Shown here piece after piece: positions 52,771 through 61,045 of a DNA stretch of 64,000 nt. Under the pieces are notes generated by a model. That model made no database searches. It was not told the origin of the DNA and was given only the letters and a program-made list of their open reading frames with translations. Position 1 is the first letter of the stretch; each line of letters begins with the position of its first letter. Made by a program: the position numbers and the translations under genes. This stretch comes from Rhodoferax sp. TH121 (GTDB lineage Bacteria > Pseudomonadota > Gammaproteobacteria > Burkholderiales > Burkholderiaceae_C): assembly GCF_002251855.1 (NCBI RefSeq), contig NZ_NOXW01000022.1, positions 558,001-622,000 of the forward strand. Reading direction: 5' to 3'.

Positions 52771-53367
52771 TCAGGTGCGGTTCGGGAGCGTCGTATCTGG
52801 GTAGAAGTCGGCCGGAAAACCCAAGCTTTCGCGCAAAATTTCCCACCGGAAGCCCGGGCCTGGATCCTGTTTGCGTCCCGGTGCAATGTGTTCATGGCCC
52901 GCTATGTGACGCAGCGGGTAGTGGCGCCCCATGGCGGGAATCAGCGACTGTAGTGTTTCGTATTGTGCCGGGGTGAAGGTATCGCCTTCCAGTCCTTCCA
53001 GCTCAATGCCAATGGAATCGTCATTGCAGTTGCTTCTGCCGCGGTAGGCAGACACTCCCGCATGCCATGCACGGTCGTCACAGCTCACAAATTGCCAGAG
53101 CTCCCCCTGCCGATTGATGAAAAAGTGGGCAGACACCCGCAAGCCTTCGATGGACTTGAAGTATGGGTGGGCATTCCAGTCCAGCCGGTTGGTAAAGAGT
53201 TCCGCGACATGGGTTGTTCCATACTGCCCGGGCGGCAGGCTGATGGAGTGCAGAACCACTAGGTCTATCGAGACGCCGTCCGGGCGCGGACCAAAGTTGG
53301 GCGACGGGCAGGCACGGGCAAAGTGGTACCAGCCGCTGTCCCACGGCGATGGTGGGGCTTCAGGCAT
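52771..53367 (-). CDS. ampD: 1,6-anhydro-MurNAc-L-alanine amidase AmpD
   Basis: Cytoplasmic zinc amidase that cleaves the stem peptide from recycled anhydro-muropeptides, feeding Mpl. It has 198 residues from MPEAPPSPW; the longer open frame (to 53637) overlaps pilR and is rejected. Zinc ligands match E. coli H34/H154/D164: H40 (VVLHSISLPPG), H158 (AGHEHIAPG) and D168 (RKQDPG). The start overlaps the pilR stop by 8 nt. No ampR or ampC is nearby. Confidence 0.95.
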   Translation of the reverse strand: MPEAPPSPWDSGWYHFARACPSPNFGPRPDGVSIDLVVLHSISLPPGQYGTTHVAELFTNRLDWNAHPYFKSIEGLRVSAHFFINRQGELWQFVSCDDRAWHAGVSAYRGRSNCNDDSIGIELEGLEGDTFTPAQYETLQSLIPAMGRHYPLRHIAGHEHIAPGRKQDPGPGFRWEILRESLGFPADFYPDTTLPNRT

Positions 53368-54865
53368 CGCCAGGGTCGTCTGAGGCGTTGGGGGCATCAA
53401 TCTGCAGGCGTGCCATCCGGTAACGGATCTGCCGCAGGCTGATGCCCAGTCTGTGGGCCGCCGAGGTGCGGTTAAAGCGGGTTTCACGCAGAGTGCGTAC
53501 CAGAATGTCACGTTCAATCCGGTCCAGGTGCACCTGCAAGTCACTCGGAATAGGATCGGCCGCGCCACTGGCAACTGGCGAAGTAGCCGCGAAGTTCGCG
53601 ATGAGCTCCGCGGGAAGGGTGCTTTCCGGGTCGTCACGCAAAGGCTGAGGCTGCGTGTTCAGGGCGTGGTTGTCGAGTTCCAACACCGCATCGTCCGACA
53701 GCGCCATGGCCCGGTGCAGAACGTTCTCCAATTCGCGCACATTGCCGGGCAAGGGGAGTGTGCAGATTTGCGCCATGGCTCGGGCTGAAAGCTGCGGTGC
53801 GGGCATGCCAGACTCTGCTGCTATCCGGATCAGCAGTGCCTGGCACAGGGCGGGCAGGTCTTCACAGCGTTCACGCAGAGGCGGGATATAGATGTCGATG
53901 ACATTGAGGCGGTAGTACAAGTCCTGCCTGAAACGTCCGGCCTGCACCTCTGCGGCCAAGTCTTTGTGGGTGGCGCTGACAATGCGGACATCCACCAGTT
54001 CTTCTTGCGGCGCACCCAATGCGCGCACGCTACGCTCTTGAATGGCACGCAAGAGCTTGGATTGCATGGGTAGTGGCAAATCCCCAATTTCGTCCAAAAA
54101 CAGGGTGCCGCCATGCGCAGCCTGGAAGAACCCCACTCGGTCTTGTGTGGCGCCGGTGTAAGCCCCTTTGCGCGCGCCAAAAAATTCGGCCTCCAGCAGG
54201 TTTTCCGGAATAGCGCTGCAATTCACTGGGACCCAAGGGCCTTGCACGCGGTGGCTATTGGCATGGATGGCACTGGCAACCAGCTCTTTGCCGGTGCCTG
54301 ACTCGCCGTGGATGAGCACTGGCGCCATGCTCCGAGCCACTTTGACAATCCGGTCCTTGACCTGGGCCATAACGCTGGAGTTCCCCACCAATCTGGCTAG
54401 CGCGTTTTCCGCATTGGCAGCGTTGCTGCTGGAGCTGTTTTTGAGCGTTGGATTGCGCGCCGGGATCGTGGGCGTCGCTGCGTTGCCTTGAAGGGCATTG
54501 GCGACGACTGCCCGGAACTGCTTCAAGTCCACCGGCTTGGACAGGTAGTCAAACGCCCCCGCTTTCAGTGACTCCACCGCATTTTCAGCAGAGCCATAAG
54601 CGGTGATCACTACGCAGCGTTCGGGACGTTGCTCCGCACGCAACTGCGCCAAAATATCCGTTCCTGAGCCATCGGGCAGGCGCATGTCCGTGATGATGGC
54701 GTCAAAGCGCTGTTGCTTGAGTTGCTCCCGGGCCTCTTGCACGCAGCCCGCTGTTTCTACCCGATAGCCTTCGCGCAGCAAGGTGAGTTCGTACAGCGTA
54801 CGCAAATCCGGCTCATCGTCGATGACAAGAATGCGTGCGTCGTTCAATACAGGGAGGGTTGCCAT
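53360..54865 (-). CDS. pilR: Sigma-54-dependent response regulator (PilR-like)
   Basis: NtrC-family activator of 501 residues. The receiver domain (about 11-125) has the phosphoacceptor D60 (ITDMRLPDG). The AAA+ domain has Walker A GESGTGKE (185-192), the sigma-54 loop GAYTGA (232-237, a Tyr variant of GAFTGA) and Walker B GTLFLDEIGD (251-260). A Fis-type helix-turn-helix ends the protein (RLGISLRQIRYRMARL). It overlaps the sensor gene by 22 nt. PilS/PilR control type IV pilin expression in related bacteria; the pilin gene itself is not in the window. Confidence 0.9.
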   Translation of the reverse strand: MATLPVLNDARILVIDDEPDLRTLYELTLLREGYRVETAGCVQEAREQLKQQRFDAIITDMRLPDGSGTDILAQLRAEQRPERCVVITAYGSAENAVESLKAGAFDYLSKPVDLKQFRAVVANALQGNAATPTIPARNPTLKNSSSSNAANAENALARLVGNSSVMAQVKDRIVKVARSMAPVLIHGESGTGKELVASAIHANSHRVQGPWVPVNCSAIPENLLEAEFFGARKGAYTGATQDRVGFFQAAHGGTLFLDEIGDLPLPMQSKLLRAIQERSVRALGAPQEELVDVRIVSATHKDLAAEVQAGRFRQDLYYRLNVIDIYIPPLRERCEDLPALCQALLIRIAAESGMPAPQLSARAMAQICTLPLPGNVRELENVLHRAMALSDDAVLELDNHALNTQPQPLRDDPESTLPAELIANFAATSPVASGAADPIPSDLQVHLDRIERDILVRTLRETRFNRTSAAHRLGISLRQIRYRMARLQIDAPNASDDPGDA

Positions 54866-56583
54866 GGTGCTTCTGTGTTGTCGTCCGGCAAGGTGCTTTC
54901 GGTCAACGGCAAGGTAATCGAAAACGCATTGCCGTCAGTGGCCTGCCCCGCCATTTCCTGGGCAGTGCGATGGTAGGCCAAGGTGGCGCCATGGCGCTCA
55001 CACAATTCCCTGCAAATATACAGACCAAGACCGCTGGAGCGGCTCTCTGAGGAGAAAAATGGCTCAAACAGGTGGCGCTGGACAGATGCATCCATGGGCG
55101 CGCCGTCACTCCATACAGTGACTCGCGCCACCCGGTCTTGGCGCGCACTGTGCACCTGAATACTGCCCATCCGTTTGCTGGCATAACGCTGGGCATTGTC
55201 CAGCAGGTTAATGAGGATCTGGCGCAGATGGTCCGCATCGAAGCGCACCGATAGTGCTTGCGTCTCCACTTGGATATGCAATTGGGCCAGTCGGCCCGAC
55301 TGGTGGGCCCAGTCGGAGGCGATGCGGTGCACCTGCTCATGCAGGTGGATGTGTTGCGTCAGCAAGGTGGGGTCATTGCCCCGGACCCGGGACACATTCA
55401 GGATGTCATCCACAATTCTTTCGAGCCGCTTGGTGTTTTGCGACACCATGGTGGTGAGTTTTTTATGTCGTGGGGCACTGAGATCCTCGTCCAGCAAAGC
55501 ATTCGCTTGTGCAATGGCGGCCAATGGGTTGCGGATTTCATGCGCGACCGCCGTAGACAGCCGACCCATGCTGGCCAGTTTTTCTGTACGCAGGCGGGCT
55601 TCGAGTTCACGTTGGTCTTGTAGAAACAATACGCACAAGCTATCTTGTGCAATGCCTTGGGGGGCAGCCAGGCTGGTGCGGGCCAACACCCGGCGGGGCC
55701 CACTTCCCGGGTGGTGGATCGTGACCTCCGCTTGTTGTGCTCGGCCGGTGCCCATGCTCATGCGGGTCAGGTGCAGCAGAGTCTGCCAGGCGGATTGGGT
55801 CTTCAGGTCAAACATGGCGGCCCGCAGCGGTTGTTGAGGGCTGCCCAGCAGCAGCCTGGCTGCCGGGTTGGCTGCACGTACCAGGCCCTGCGCATCCACG
55901 ATCAGCACACCATCCGGCAACGATTCGATCACCAGTTCGTTGACTTGACGCTGGACGGTGGCCGCCAACTGGCTCAGGCGTGCCCGCTGTCCCTCGCTGG
56001 CCAGGCGCGAAGCCAGTTGGTTGGCCAGCAGTGCAATCAAAAAATACCCAGCCCCGGCCAGCGCGGACTGCACAAAGGCCGGTGTGGCTTCCCCGGGGGC
56101 CTCGCGGTGCAAGCCGTAAGTGCCAAGCAGTAGCAGCATGCTGATGCCAGCCGCCGTGCCCAAAGCCAGGCGCAAAGAACCCAGCACTGACGCCAGCAGT
56201 ACGGGCAAGGCAAACAGTGGGGTGTAGTTGAGGTTGTTGCCCTGCAGCCACTGCAGACCGGAGAACACCGCAATGTCCAGTCCGATCAGCACCCCCCAGG
56301 CGCGGTTGAAGGCTTGCCCCAAATGACGTGGCCGGACGAACAGCCGGGTCGCCAGTGTGCCCAGGAAGTAGGCCAGGCAAATGGCCATGAGGGTGCGGCT
56401 TTGGGCGGATCCGCTGACATACAGACCCGCCTGCAACACCACCAATACCAACCCCAGCGTCAGTCGGGCCGTCATGAAGGCCTGCCAGAGGCGGGAAAAC
56501 TCCTGGGTTCCTTCTGGGCGTTCAGGCACAGGCTCCAGAGCAGCCGGCCCAAACCACGAGTGCTCGGGAAGCGGGTTTGGCAT
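54844..56583 (-). CDS. pilS: Sensor histidine kinase (PilS-like)
   Basis: Membrane histidine kinase of 579 residues, partner of the adjacent response regulator. Six membrane helices (about 36-190) are followed by a PAS domain (about 215-325), a DHp domain with H348 (AVAHEIRNPLAA) and an HATPase domain ending near 560 (SSGLGLYICRELCERHG). The FSRLWQAFMTAR start of the first helix is typical of PilS. The start overlaps the PP0621-like gene stop by one base. Confidence 0.9.
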   Translation of the reverse strand: MPNPLPEHSWFGPAALEPVPERPEGTQEFSRLWQAFMTARLTLGLVLVVLQAGLYVSGSAQSRTLMAICLAYFLGTLATRLFVRPRHLGQAFNRAWGVLIGLDIAVFSGLQWLQGNNLNYTPLFALPVLLASVLGSLRLALGTAAGISMLLLLGTYGLHREAPGEATPAFVQSALAGAGYFLIALLANQLASRLASEGQRARLSQLAATVQRQVNELVIESLPDGVLIVDAQGLVRAANPAARLLLGSPQQPLRAAMFDLKTQSAWQTLLHLTRMSMGTGRAQQAEVTIHHPGSGPRRVLARTSLAAPQGIAQDSLCVLFLQDQRELEARLRTEKLASMGRLSTAVAHEIRNPLAAIAQANALLDEDLSAPRHKKLTTMVSQNTKRLERIVDDILNVSRVRGNDPTLLTQHIHLHEQVHRIASDWAHQSGRLAQLHIQVETQALSVRFDADHLRQILINLLDNAQRYASKRMGSIQVHSARQDRVARVTVWSDGAPMDASVQRHLFEPFFSSESRSSGLGLYICRELCERHGATLAYHRTAQEMAGQATDGNAFSITLPLTESTLPDDNTEAPWQPSLY

Positions 56584-56813
56584 TACCCTTCCGCCACTTG
56601 GCGGTGAGCAGTACTGCAGTAAGGCCCTTTCCGGCCAGGCAAGGCGTCGGTGCTGGGCAGGTGCAGCCCGCAGTGGTGGCAGGCCACCATGTCGGTGGGG
56701 TGCGCAGACGGTTGACTTTGATCTGCATGTTTGTGGGCGACTGCGCTACTGCGCGCACCGCGCCAACGCCACACCACGACCAATACCACCGCCAAGACGA
56801 TGAAGTACTTCAT
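56583..56813 (-). CDS. PP0621-family small zinc-ribbon protein
   Basis: A 76-residue protein with an N-terminal membrane helix (about 3-16, FIVLAVVLVVVW) and a C-terminal metal-binding motif: CHHC (46-49) and then YCSTAHR. This matches the PP0621 family found beside pilS in many betaproteobacteria. The role is unknown. It overlaps the CcsA-like gene upstream and pilS downstream. Confidence 0.75.
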   Translation of the reverse strand: MKYFIVLAVVLVVVWRWRGARSSAVAHKHADQSQPSAHPTDMVACHHCGLHLPSTDALPGRKGPYCSTAHRQVAEG

Positions 56814-57613
56814 GCCCCGCGTCCCAAAATCACTTCCATCACAAACCGCGATCCCACGTAGGCCAATAGCAAGAGCAGCGAGCCGGTGTACAGCATGCGG
56901 TTGGCCTGCTTGCCGCGCCAGCCAAACTGGTAGCGGCCCGCCAAGAGCACCGCAAAAGTTGTCCAGGCCAGCACAGAAAATATCGTCTTGTGGTCCCAGC
57001 GCCAGGCATGGGTGGGGCCGTACAGCACATCACCGAAGCCGTAGCCCATAACCAAGGTGACGCTCAGCAAGACAAAGCCTGCGGTGACAAACCGGTAAGT
57101 CAGGCGCTCCAGGGTGAGCAGTGGCAGGCCGCTGTGCGGGTCTGCGGCCTGGCGGATGCGGGCCTCGGTGCGTGTCATGAACCAGGCATGTACCACTGCG
57201 GTGCCAAACAGGCCGTAGCAGGCTACTCCAAACAGCAGGTGCAAGGGAAGCCAGATAGACGCGGTGGCTGCCAAGGGGGCGCCGGGGAACACGAAGGCCA
57301 GTGCCACTGCCAGCGCGCCCAGCGCGGCCAGCACCCAGCGCGTTTGCAACTGGGGAAAGACCTGGCTCTCCACGGCATACACCGCAGCCACCAGCCATGC
57401 GGTCATCGACAGCGCAGGCGCGAACCCGAAATAGGCAGTGCTTCCCATCAGGCTCCAGGCCAACACTGCCCCGTGCAGCACCCAGGCGATGACCACCCCG
57501 TTGCGCGCCGCGTTGGCAGACAGGTGGGTGGCGCGCAGCGCGACCCATGCGTAGGCGCTGGCGGCCAAAACCGACAGGGTCAGGCTGATGGGGGTCGCAC
57601 TGGCTAAAATCAT
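56810..57613 (-). CDS. CcsA/YpjD-family cytochrome c assembly-like membrane protein
   Basis: Integral membrane protein of 267 residues with about eight helices. GPTHAWRWDHKTIFSVLAW is the CcsA/CcmC-type tryptophan-rich segment, with His positions expected to handle heme. The family includes cytochrome c assembly proteins and YpjD-like proteins of uncertain role. ATG 57613 is preferred over GTG 57619. TAAACT lies 6 nt upstream, suggesting a leaderless message. It is divergent from ffh. Confidence 0.82.
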   Translation of the reverse strand: MILASATPISLTLSVLAASAYAWVALRATHLSANAARNGVVIAWVLHGAVLAWSLMGSTAYFGFAPALSMTAWLVAAVYAVESQVFPQLQTRWVLAALGALAVALAFVFPGAPLAATASIWLPLHLLFGVACYGLFGTAVVHAWFMTRTEARIRQAADPHSGLPLLTLERLTYRFVTAGFVLLSVTLVMGYGFGDVLYGPTHAWRWDHKTIFSVLAWTTFAVLLAGRYQFGWRGKQANRMLYTGSLLLLLAYVGSRFVMEVILGRGA

Positions 57614-57625
57614 CCCCACAGTTTA
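57605..57625. promoter_or_regulatory. Divergent -10 elements between the CcsA-like gene and ffh
   Basis: On the plus strand TAAAAT (57605-57610) could drive ffh with a leader of about 75 nt. On the minus strand TAAACT (57625-57620) lies 6 nt before the CcsA-like ATG. Neither has a convincing -35. Confidence 0.35.
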
Positions 57626-57690
57626 GCGTTTTGCTCCCTGCCAGCCTTGGCTGGCCTTCACTACAGGTTCCGCTTGCCGGAATACGTCTT

Positions 57691-59055
57691 ATGGCTTCCG
57701 CCCTTACCGACAAACTCTCCCGCCTCGTCAAAGACCTGCGCGGCCAAGGCCGCATCACCGAAAGCAATGTCACAGACATGTTGCGCGAAGTGCGCATGGC
57801 GCTGCTGGAGGCTGACGTGGCCCTGCCCGTGGTACGCGACTTCATTGCCCGCGTGAAAGAAAAAGCACTGGGGCAGGAAGTATTGGGTTCCCTGCAGCCA
57901 GGTCAGGTGCTGGTCAGCATCGTGAACCGTGAGCTGGCGGCCACCATGGGCGAAGGTGTGAGCGACATTAACCTTGCAGCCCAGCCTCCCGCTGTCATCC
58001 TGATGGCCGGCCTGCAAGGTGCCGGCAAAACCACCACCACGGCCAAGCTGGCCAAACACCTGATTGAGAAGCGCAAGAAGAAGGTGCTGACGGTCTCGGG
58101 CGACGTGTACCGCCCCGCCGCCATCGAACAGCTCAAGACGGTGACGGCCCAGGCCGGCGCCGAGTGGTTCCCGAGCACGCCCGACCAGAAGCCGGTAGAC
58201 ATTGGCCGCGCCGCGCTGGACTACGCGAAGAAGCATTTCTTTGACGTGCTGCTGGTCGACACCGCCGGTCGCTTGGCCATCGACGAAGCGCTGATGCTGG
58301 AAATCAAGAACCTGCACGCCGCGCTGAACCCCGTTGAAACGCTGTTTGTGGTGGACGCCATGCAGGGCCAGGACGCGGTCAACACCGCCAAGGCCTTCAA
58401 GGAAGCGCTGCCGCTGACCGGCATCATCCTGACCAAAACCGATGGTGACTCGCGTGGCGGTGCTGCCTTGTCCGTGCGCCAGGTCACGGGCGCTCCCATC
58501 AAATTCGCCGGTACCAGCGAAAAGCTCGATGGCATCGAGGTGTTCGACGCCGAGCGCCATGCGGGCCGCATTCTGGGCATGGGCGACATCGTGGCGCTGG
58601 TGGAGCAGGTCACGGCCGGTGTGGACATCGAGGCCGCCAAGAAGCTGGCCGAGAAGGTCAAGAGCGGCGGCGGGTTCGACCTGAATGACTTTTTGGCCCA
58701 GATCCAGCAGATGAAGCAAATGGGCGGCCTCTCCAGCTTGATGGACAAACTGCCTGCCGCCATGGCGGCCAAGGCCGGTCAGGTGGACATGGACAAGGCT
58801 GAAAGAGACATCAAACGCAAGGAAGGCATCATCCACAGCATGACGCCGCTGGAGCGCCGCAAACCCGACCTTATCAAGGCCACGCGCAAGCGCCGCATCG
58901 CTGCCGGTGCGGGCGTACACGTGCAGGAAGTCAACCGCATGCTCAAAGAGTTTGAGCAAATGCAGGACATGATGAAAAAGATGAAAGGCGGCGGCATGAT
59001 GAAGATGATGAAGCGCCTGGGCGGCATGAAGGGCATGCCCAAGATGCCCTTCTGA
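57691..59055 (+). CDS. ffh: Signal recognition particle protein Ffh
   Basis: GTPase that binds signal sequences of nascent membrane proteins with 4.5S RNA. It has 454 residues from MASALTDKLSRLV. The N domain is followed by the G domain with G1 GLQGAGKT (107-114) and VDTAGRLAIDE. The Met-rich M domain (about 300-454, ending GGMKGMPKMPF) carries the RNA- and signal-binding region. An upstream frame extension to 57631 is not favoured. Confidence 0.97.
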   Translation: MASALTDKLSRLVKDLRGQGRITESNVTDMLREVRMALLEADVALPVVRDFIARVKEKALGQEVLGSLQPGQVLVSIVNRELAATMGEGVSDINLAAQPPAVILMAGLQGAGKTTTTAKLAKHLIEKRKKKVLTVSGDVYRPAAIEQLKTVTAQAGAEWFPSTPDQKPVDIGRAALDYAKKHFFDVLLVDTAGRLAIDEALMLEIKNLHAALNPVETLFVVDAMQGQDAVNTAKAFKEALPLTGIILTKTDGDSRGGAALSVRQVTGAPIKFAGTSEKLDGIEVFDAERHAGRILGMGDIVALVEQVTAGVDIEAAKKLAEKVKSGGGFDLNDFLAQIQQMKQMGGLSSLMDKLPAAMAAKAGQVDMDKAERDIKRKEGIIHSMTPLERRKPDLIKATRKRRIAAGAGVHVQEVNRMLKEFEQMQDMMKKMKGGGMMKMMKRLGGMKGMPKMPF

Positions 59056-59066
59056 CCATCCCCCTG

Positions 59067-59966
59067 ATGGCCGACCCACACCGCGCACAAGTTTTAAAGG
59101 GAATCGCCTTGGCCATTGCGGCCATGGCTTGTTTTGCCACCCTGGACACCACCACCAAATGGGTGTCTCTCAGTGCCCCGCTGATGGTGGCCATGTTTTT
59201 TCGCTACGCCTTCCAGGCCGTCGCCACCACGGCGATAGAAATGCCCCGCCAGGGGCGCGCCTTGCTCCATACCGCTCACATTGGCCTGCATGTGCTGCGC
59301 GGCGGGCTCTTGCTGACCACCAGCATCCTGGCTTTTTTGAGCCTGAAGCACATGCCGGTGGGCGAGTTCACCGCCATCGTCTTGCTGACCCCGCTGGTGG
59401 TTACGCTGTTGGCCGCGCGCATGTTGCATGAAAAAATCTCTCGTCTGCGCCTGCTGCTGGTGGCGGGCGGCTTCGCGGGCACCTTGGCCATCGTGCGGCC
59501 GGAGGGGGCAGACTTCAACTGGGCCCTGCTGTTTCCCATCGGGGTGGTGGCGGCCAACGCAGGCTTTCAGCTGCTGACCAGCCGCATGGCCCGCACGGAA
59601 GACCCGATGACCATGCAGTTCTACACCGGCTGGACGGGGGCGCTGGTAGCGGCACTGGCCTTGCCATTTACCTGGGAGCCGATTGCGTCGCATGCGGTCT
59701 GGGGTGGCTTGTTGCTCATGGGCGTGTTGGGCAGTCTGGGGCACTTCATCTTCATCCAGGCCTTCAAGCGCGCGCCTGCGGCGGTGCTCATGCCCTATAT
59801 GTACGCCCAGATTGCCTTTGCCATGCTCGGCGGCTGGCTGATGTTCTCCCACGTGCCCGATGCCTGGACCATTGCCGGCATGGCCCTGATCGCGGTGTGT
59901 GGTGCTGCCGGTGCGTGGCTCACGGCGCATGAAAGCCGTGCATCGGCAGAGGCGCCGGAGCACTGA
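59067..59966 (+). CDS. EamA/DMT-family membrane transporter
   Basis: A 299-residue protein with about ten membrane helices in two EamA repeats. The first repeat begins GIALAIAAMACFATLDTTTK. The GGLLLTTSILAFLSLKHMPV segment and the second-repeat ending resemble S-adenosylmethionine or amino-metabolite exporters of the DMT superfamily. Substrate cannot be predicted. It starts 11 nt after ffh without a clear ribosome site. Confidence 0.85.
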   Translation: MADPHRAQVLKGIALAIAAMACFATLDTTTKWVSLSAPLMVAMFFRYAFQAVATTAIEMPRQGRALLHTAHIGLHVLRGGLLLTTSILAFLSLKHMPVGEFTAIVLLTPLVVTLLAARMLHEKISRLRLLLVAGGFAGTLAIVRPEGADFNWALLFPIGVVAANAGFQLLTSRMARTEDPMTMQFYTGWTGALVAALALPFTWEPIASHAVWGGLLLMGVLGSLGHFIFIQAFKRAPAAVLMPYMYAQIAFAMLGGWLMFSHVPDAWTIAGMALIAVCGAAGAWLTAHESRASAEAPEH

Positions 59967-60440
59967 GAATCCAGGGATTGAGGGTGAAAGTGGCCGTTTG
60001 AGTCCTTTGATATTGCGCGAGCAGCTATTAATTTGATAGTGCCTATCCATCCGAATGGCTGTTCCTTGGTGCGGGGGTTAAGCCTCGCTCGCTACTGCCC
60101 AGTGCGTTCAAACTGGCGGGCCCCCCCCTCTTGGCATGTGAGATGGTCTGCTTGTAGCGGAGTAACAGCTTGGTTTTGCTGCCGTTATTCCGCGAAAGCT
60201 GGCATCCACAAATGCACATACTTGGGTGGTATGCGTGGCTGCTACGGGTGCGAATGGTGTTCCAAGTTTCAGTGGGGGCAATCAGTTTGACAAGAACGTC
60301 GTTGGTGGGGAATGTTCAGCCTTCAATTAACGTACTCATACGATTGACCCCAAGCCCAAACGACCCCCTCTTGGTAGCCACCGACGACACCAAGTTCCGT
60401 ACAAAGAACTCGTATCCATAGACGCTTCTGGCCTACTGCA
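59967..60440. other. Low-coding stretch with repeat remnants
   Basis: No supported gene is seen in these 474 bases, and base composition is closer to even than in neighbouring genes. They contain a dispersed 13-mer copy (60014-60026). A degenerate form of the common palindromic repeat TTCCCGCGAAAGCGGGAATCCA appears as ATTCCGCGAAAGCTGGCATC at 60187. A perfect TTGACA (60287-60292) lacks a good -10. Open frames of 83-85 codons here are not convincing. Confidence 0.5.
60014..60026 (-). repeat. Dispersed 13-mer AGCTGCTYGCGCA (intergenic)
   Basis: Exact copy (TGCGCGAGCAGCT on the plus strand) with an AT-rich right flank containing ATTAATTTGATAG, the fullest form of the AT-rich part of this repeat. 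Confidence 0.65.
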
Positions 60441-60983
60441 ATGAACCCACAAACCATTTCCGATGAGTACCTCAAGTTGCAGCAGGAGCTTCATCAGAAT
60501 CCGAGTTACGGCGTGGCCTCCTTGGCGTTTGCGCCCATCGTCGCCGATTTGATTCGGCAGACCCATGTGCAGTCTGTGTGCGACTATGGAGCGGGCAAAA
60601 AGCGCCTGCTGGAAGGGTTGGGCGAAGCAGGAGTCGTTCCGGCGCAATACCTTCCTTATGACCCCGTTTTTCCGGAATATGGGTCACCACAAGCCGCGGA
60701 CTTGGTGTGTTGCATCGATGTGCTGGAACACATTGAGCCTGAGCATCTGGATGCAGTGCTCCACGAGTTGGCATCCATCACTGTCGGTCTTGGCTTTTTT
60801 TCCATCCACATGGGGCCAGCAGGTAAAACCCTGTCTGATGGAAGGAATGCGCACCTGATTCAACAGCCTAGCTCTTGGTGGCTCCCCAGAATTTGCCAGT
60901 ATTTCAATGTGCTCCATCTCGCCTCGCACGAGATGATGGGCAAAGGAATCTGGTTGATCGTTCAGCGCATCCCCAGCGCCTGA
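60441..60983 (+). CDS. Orphan SAM-dependent methyltransferase-like protein
   Basis: A 180-residue class I methyltransferase-like protein. Motif I (VCDYGAGKKRLLE) has the acidic-Gly-x-Gly pattern, YDPVFPEYG provides the ribose-binding acidic region, and CIDVLEHIEP is the motif-IV-like sequence common in small-molecule methyltransferases. It stands alone between an intergenic repeat region and a convergent CoA-transferase gene. GC content appears lower than in neighbours, which could mean recent acquisition. The substrate is unknown. Confidence 0.7.
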   Translation: MNPQTISDEYLKLQQELHQNPSYGVASLAFAPIVADLIRQTHVQSVCDYGAGKKRLLEGLGEAGVVPAQYLPYDPVFPEYGSPQAADLVCCIDVLEHIEPEHLDAVLHELASITVGLGFFSIHMGPAGKTLSDGRNAHLIQQPSSWWLPRICQYFNVLHLASHEMMGKGIWLIVQRIPSA

Positions 60984-61045
60984 GGACGACGCCGAAAGTC
61001 TGCTGTGCGCTGGCCGCGTGCGTCACGAAAGATGCGTCGCAGTAC

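Noticed and set aside
52576-52953. 125-codon plus-strand open frame between nrdA and ampD
   Set aside because: No ribosome site or homology, and its 3' half is antisense to ampD.
53368-53637. N-terminal extension of AmpD to 53637
   Set aside because: The extra residues are the out-of-frame shadow of the pilR helix-turn-helix region; the AmpD family start fits ATG 53367.
60033-60421. Two open frames of 83-85 codons in the gap before the methyltransferase
   Set aside because: Mutually overlapping, without ribosome sites or recognisable domains; more likely eroded sequence.
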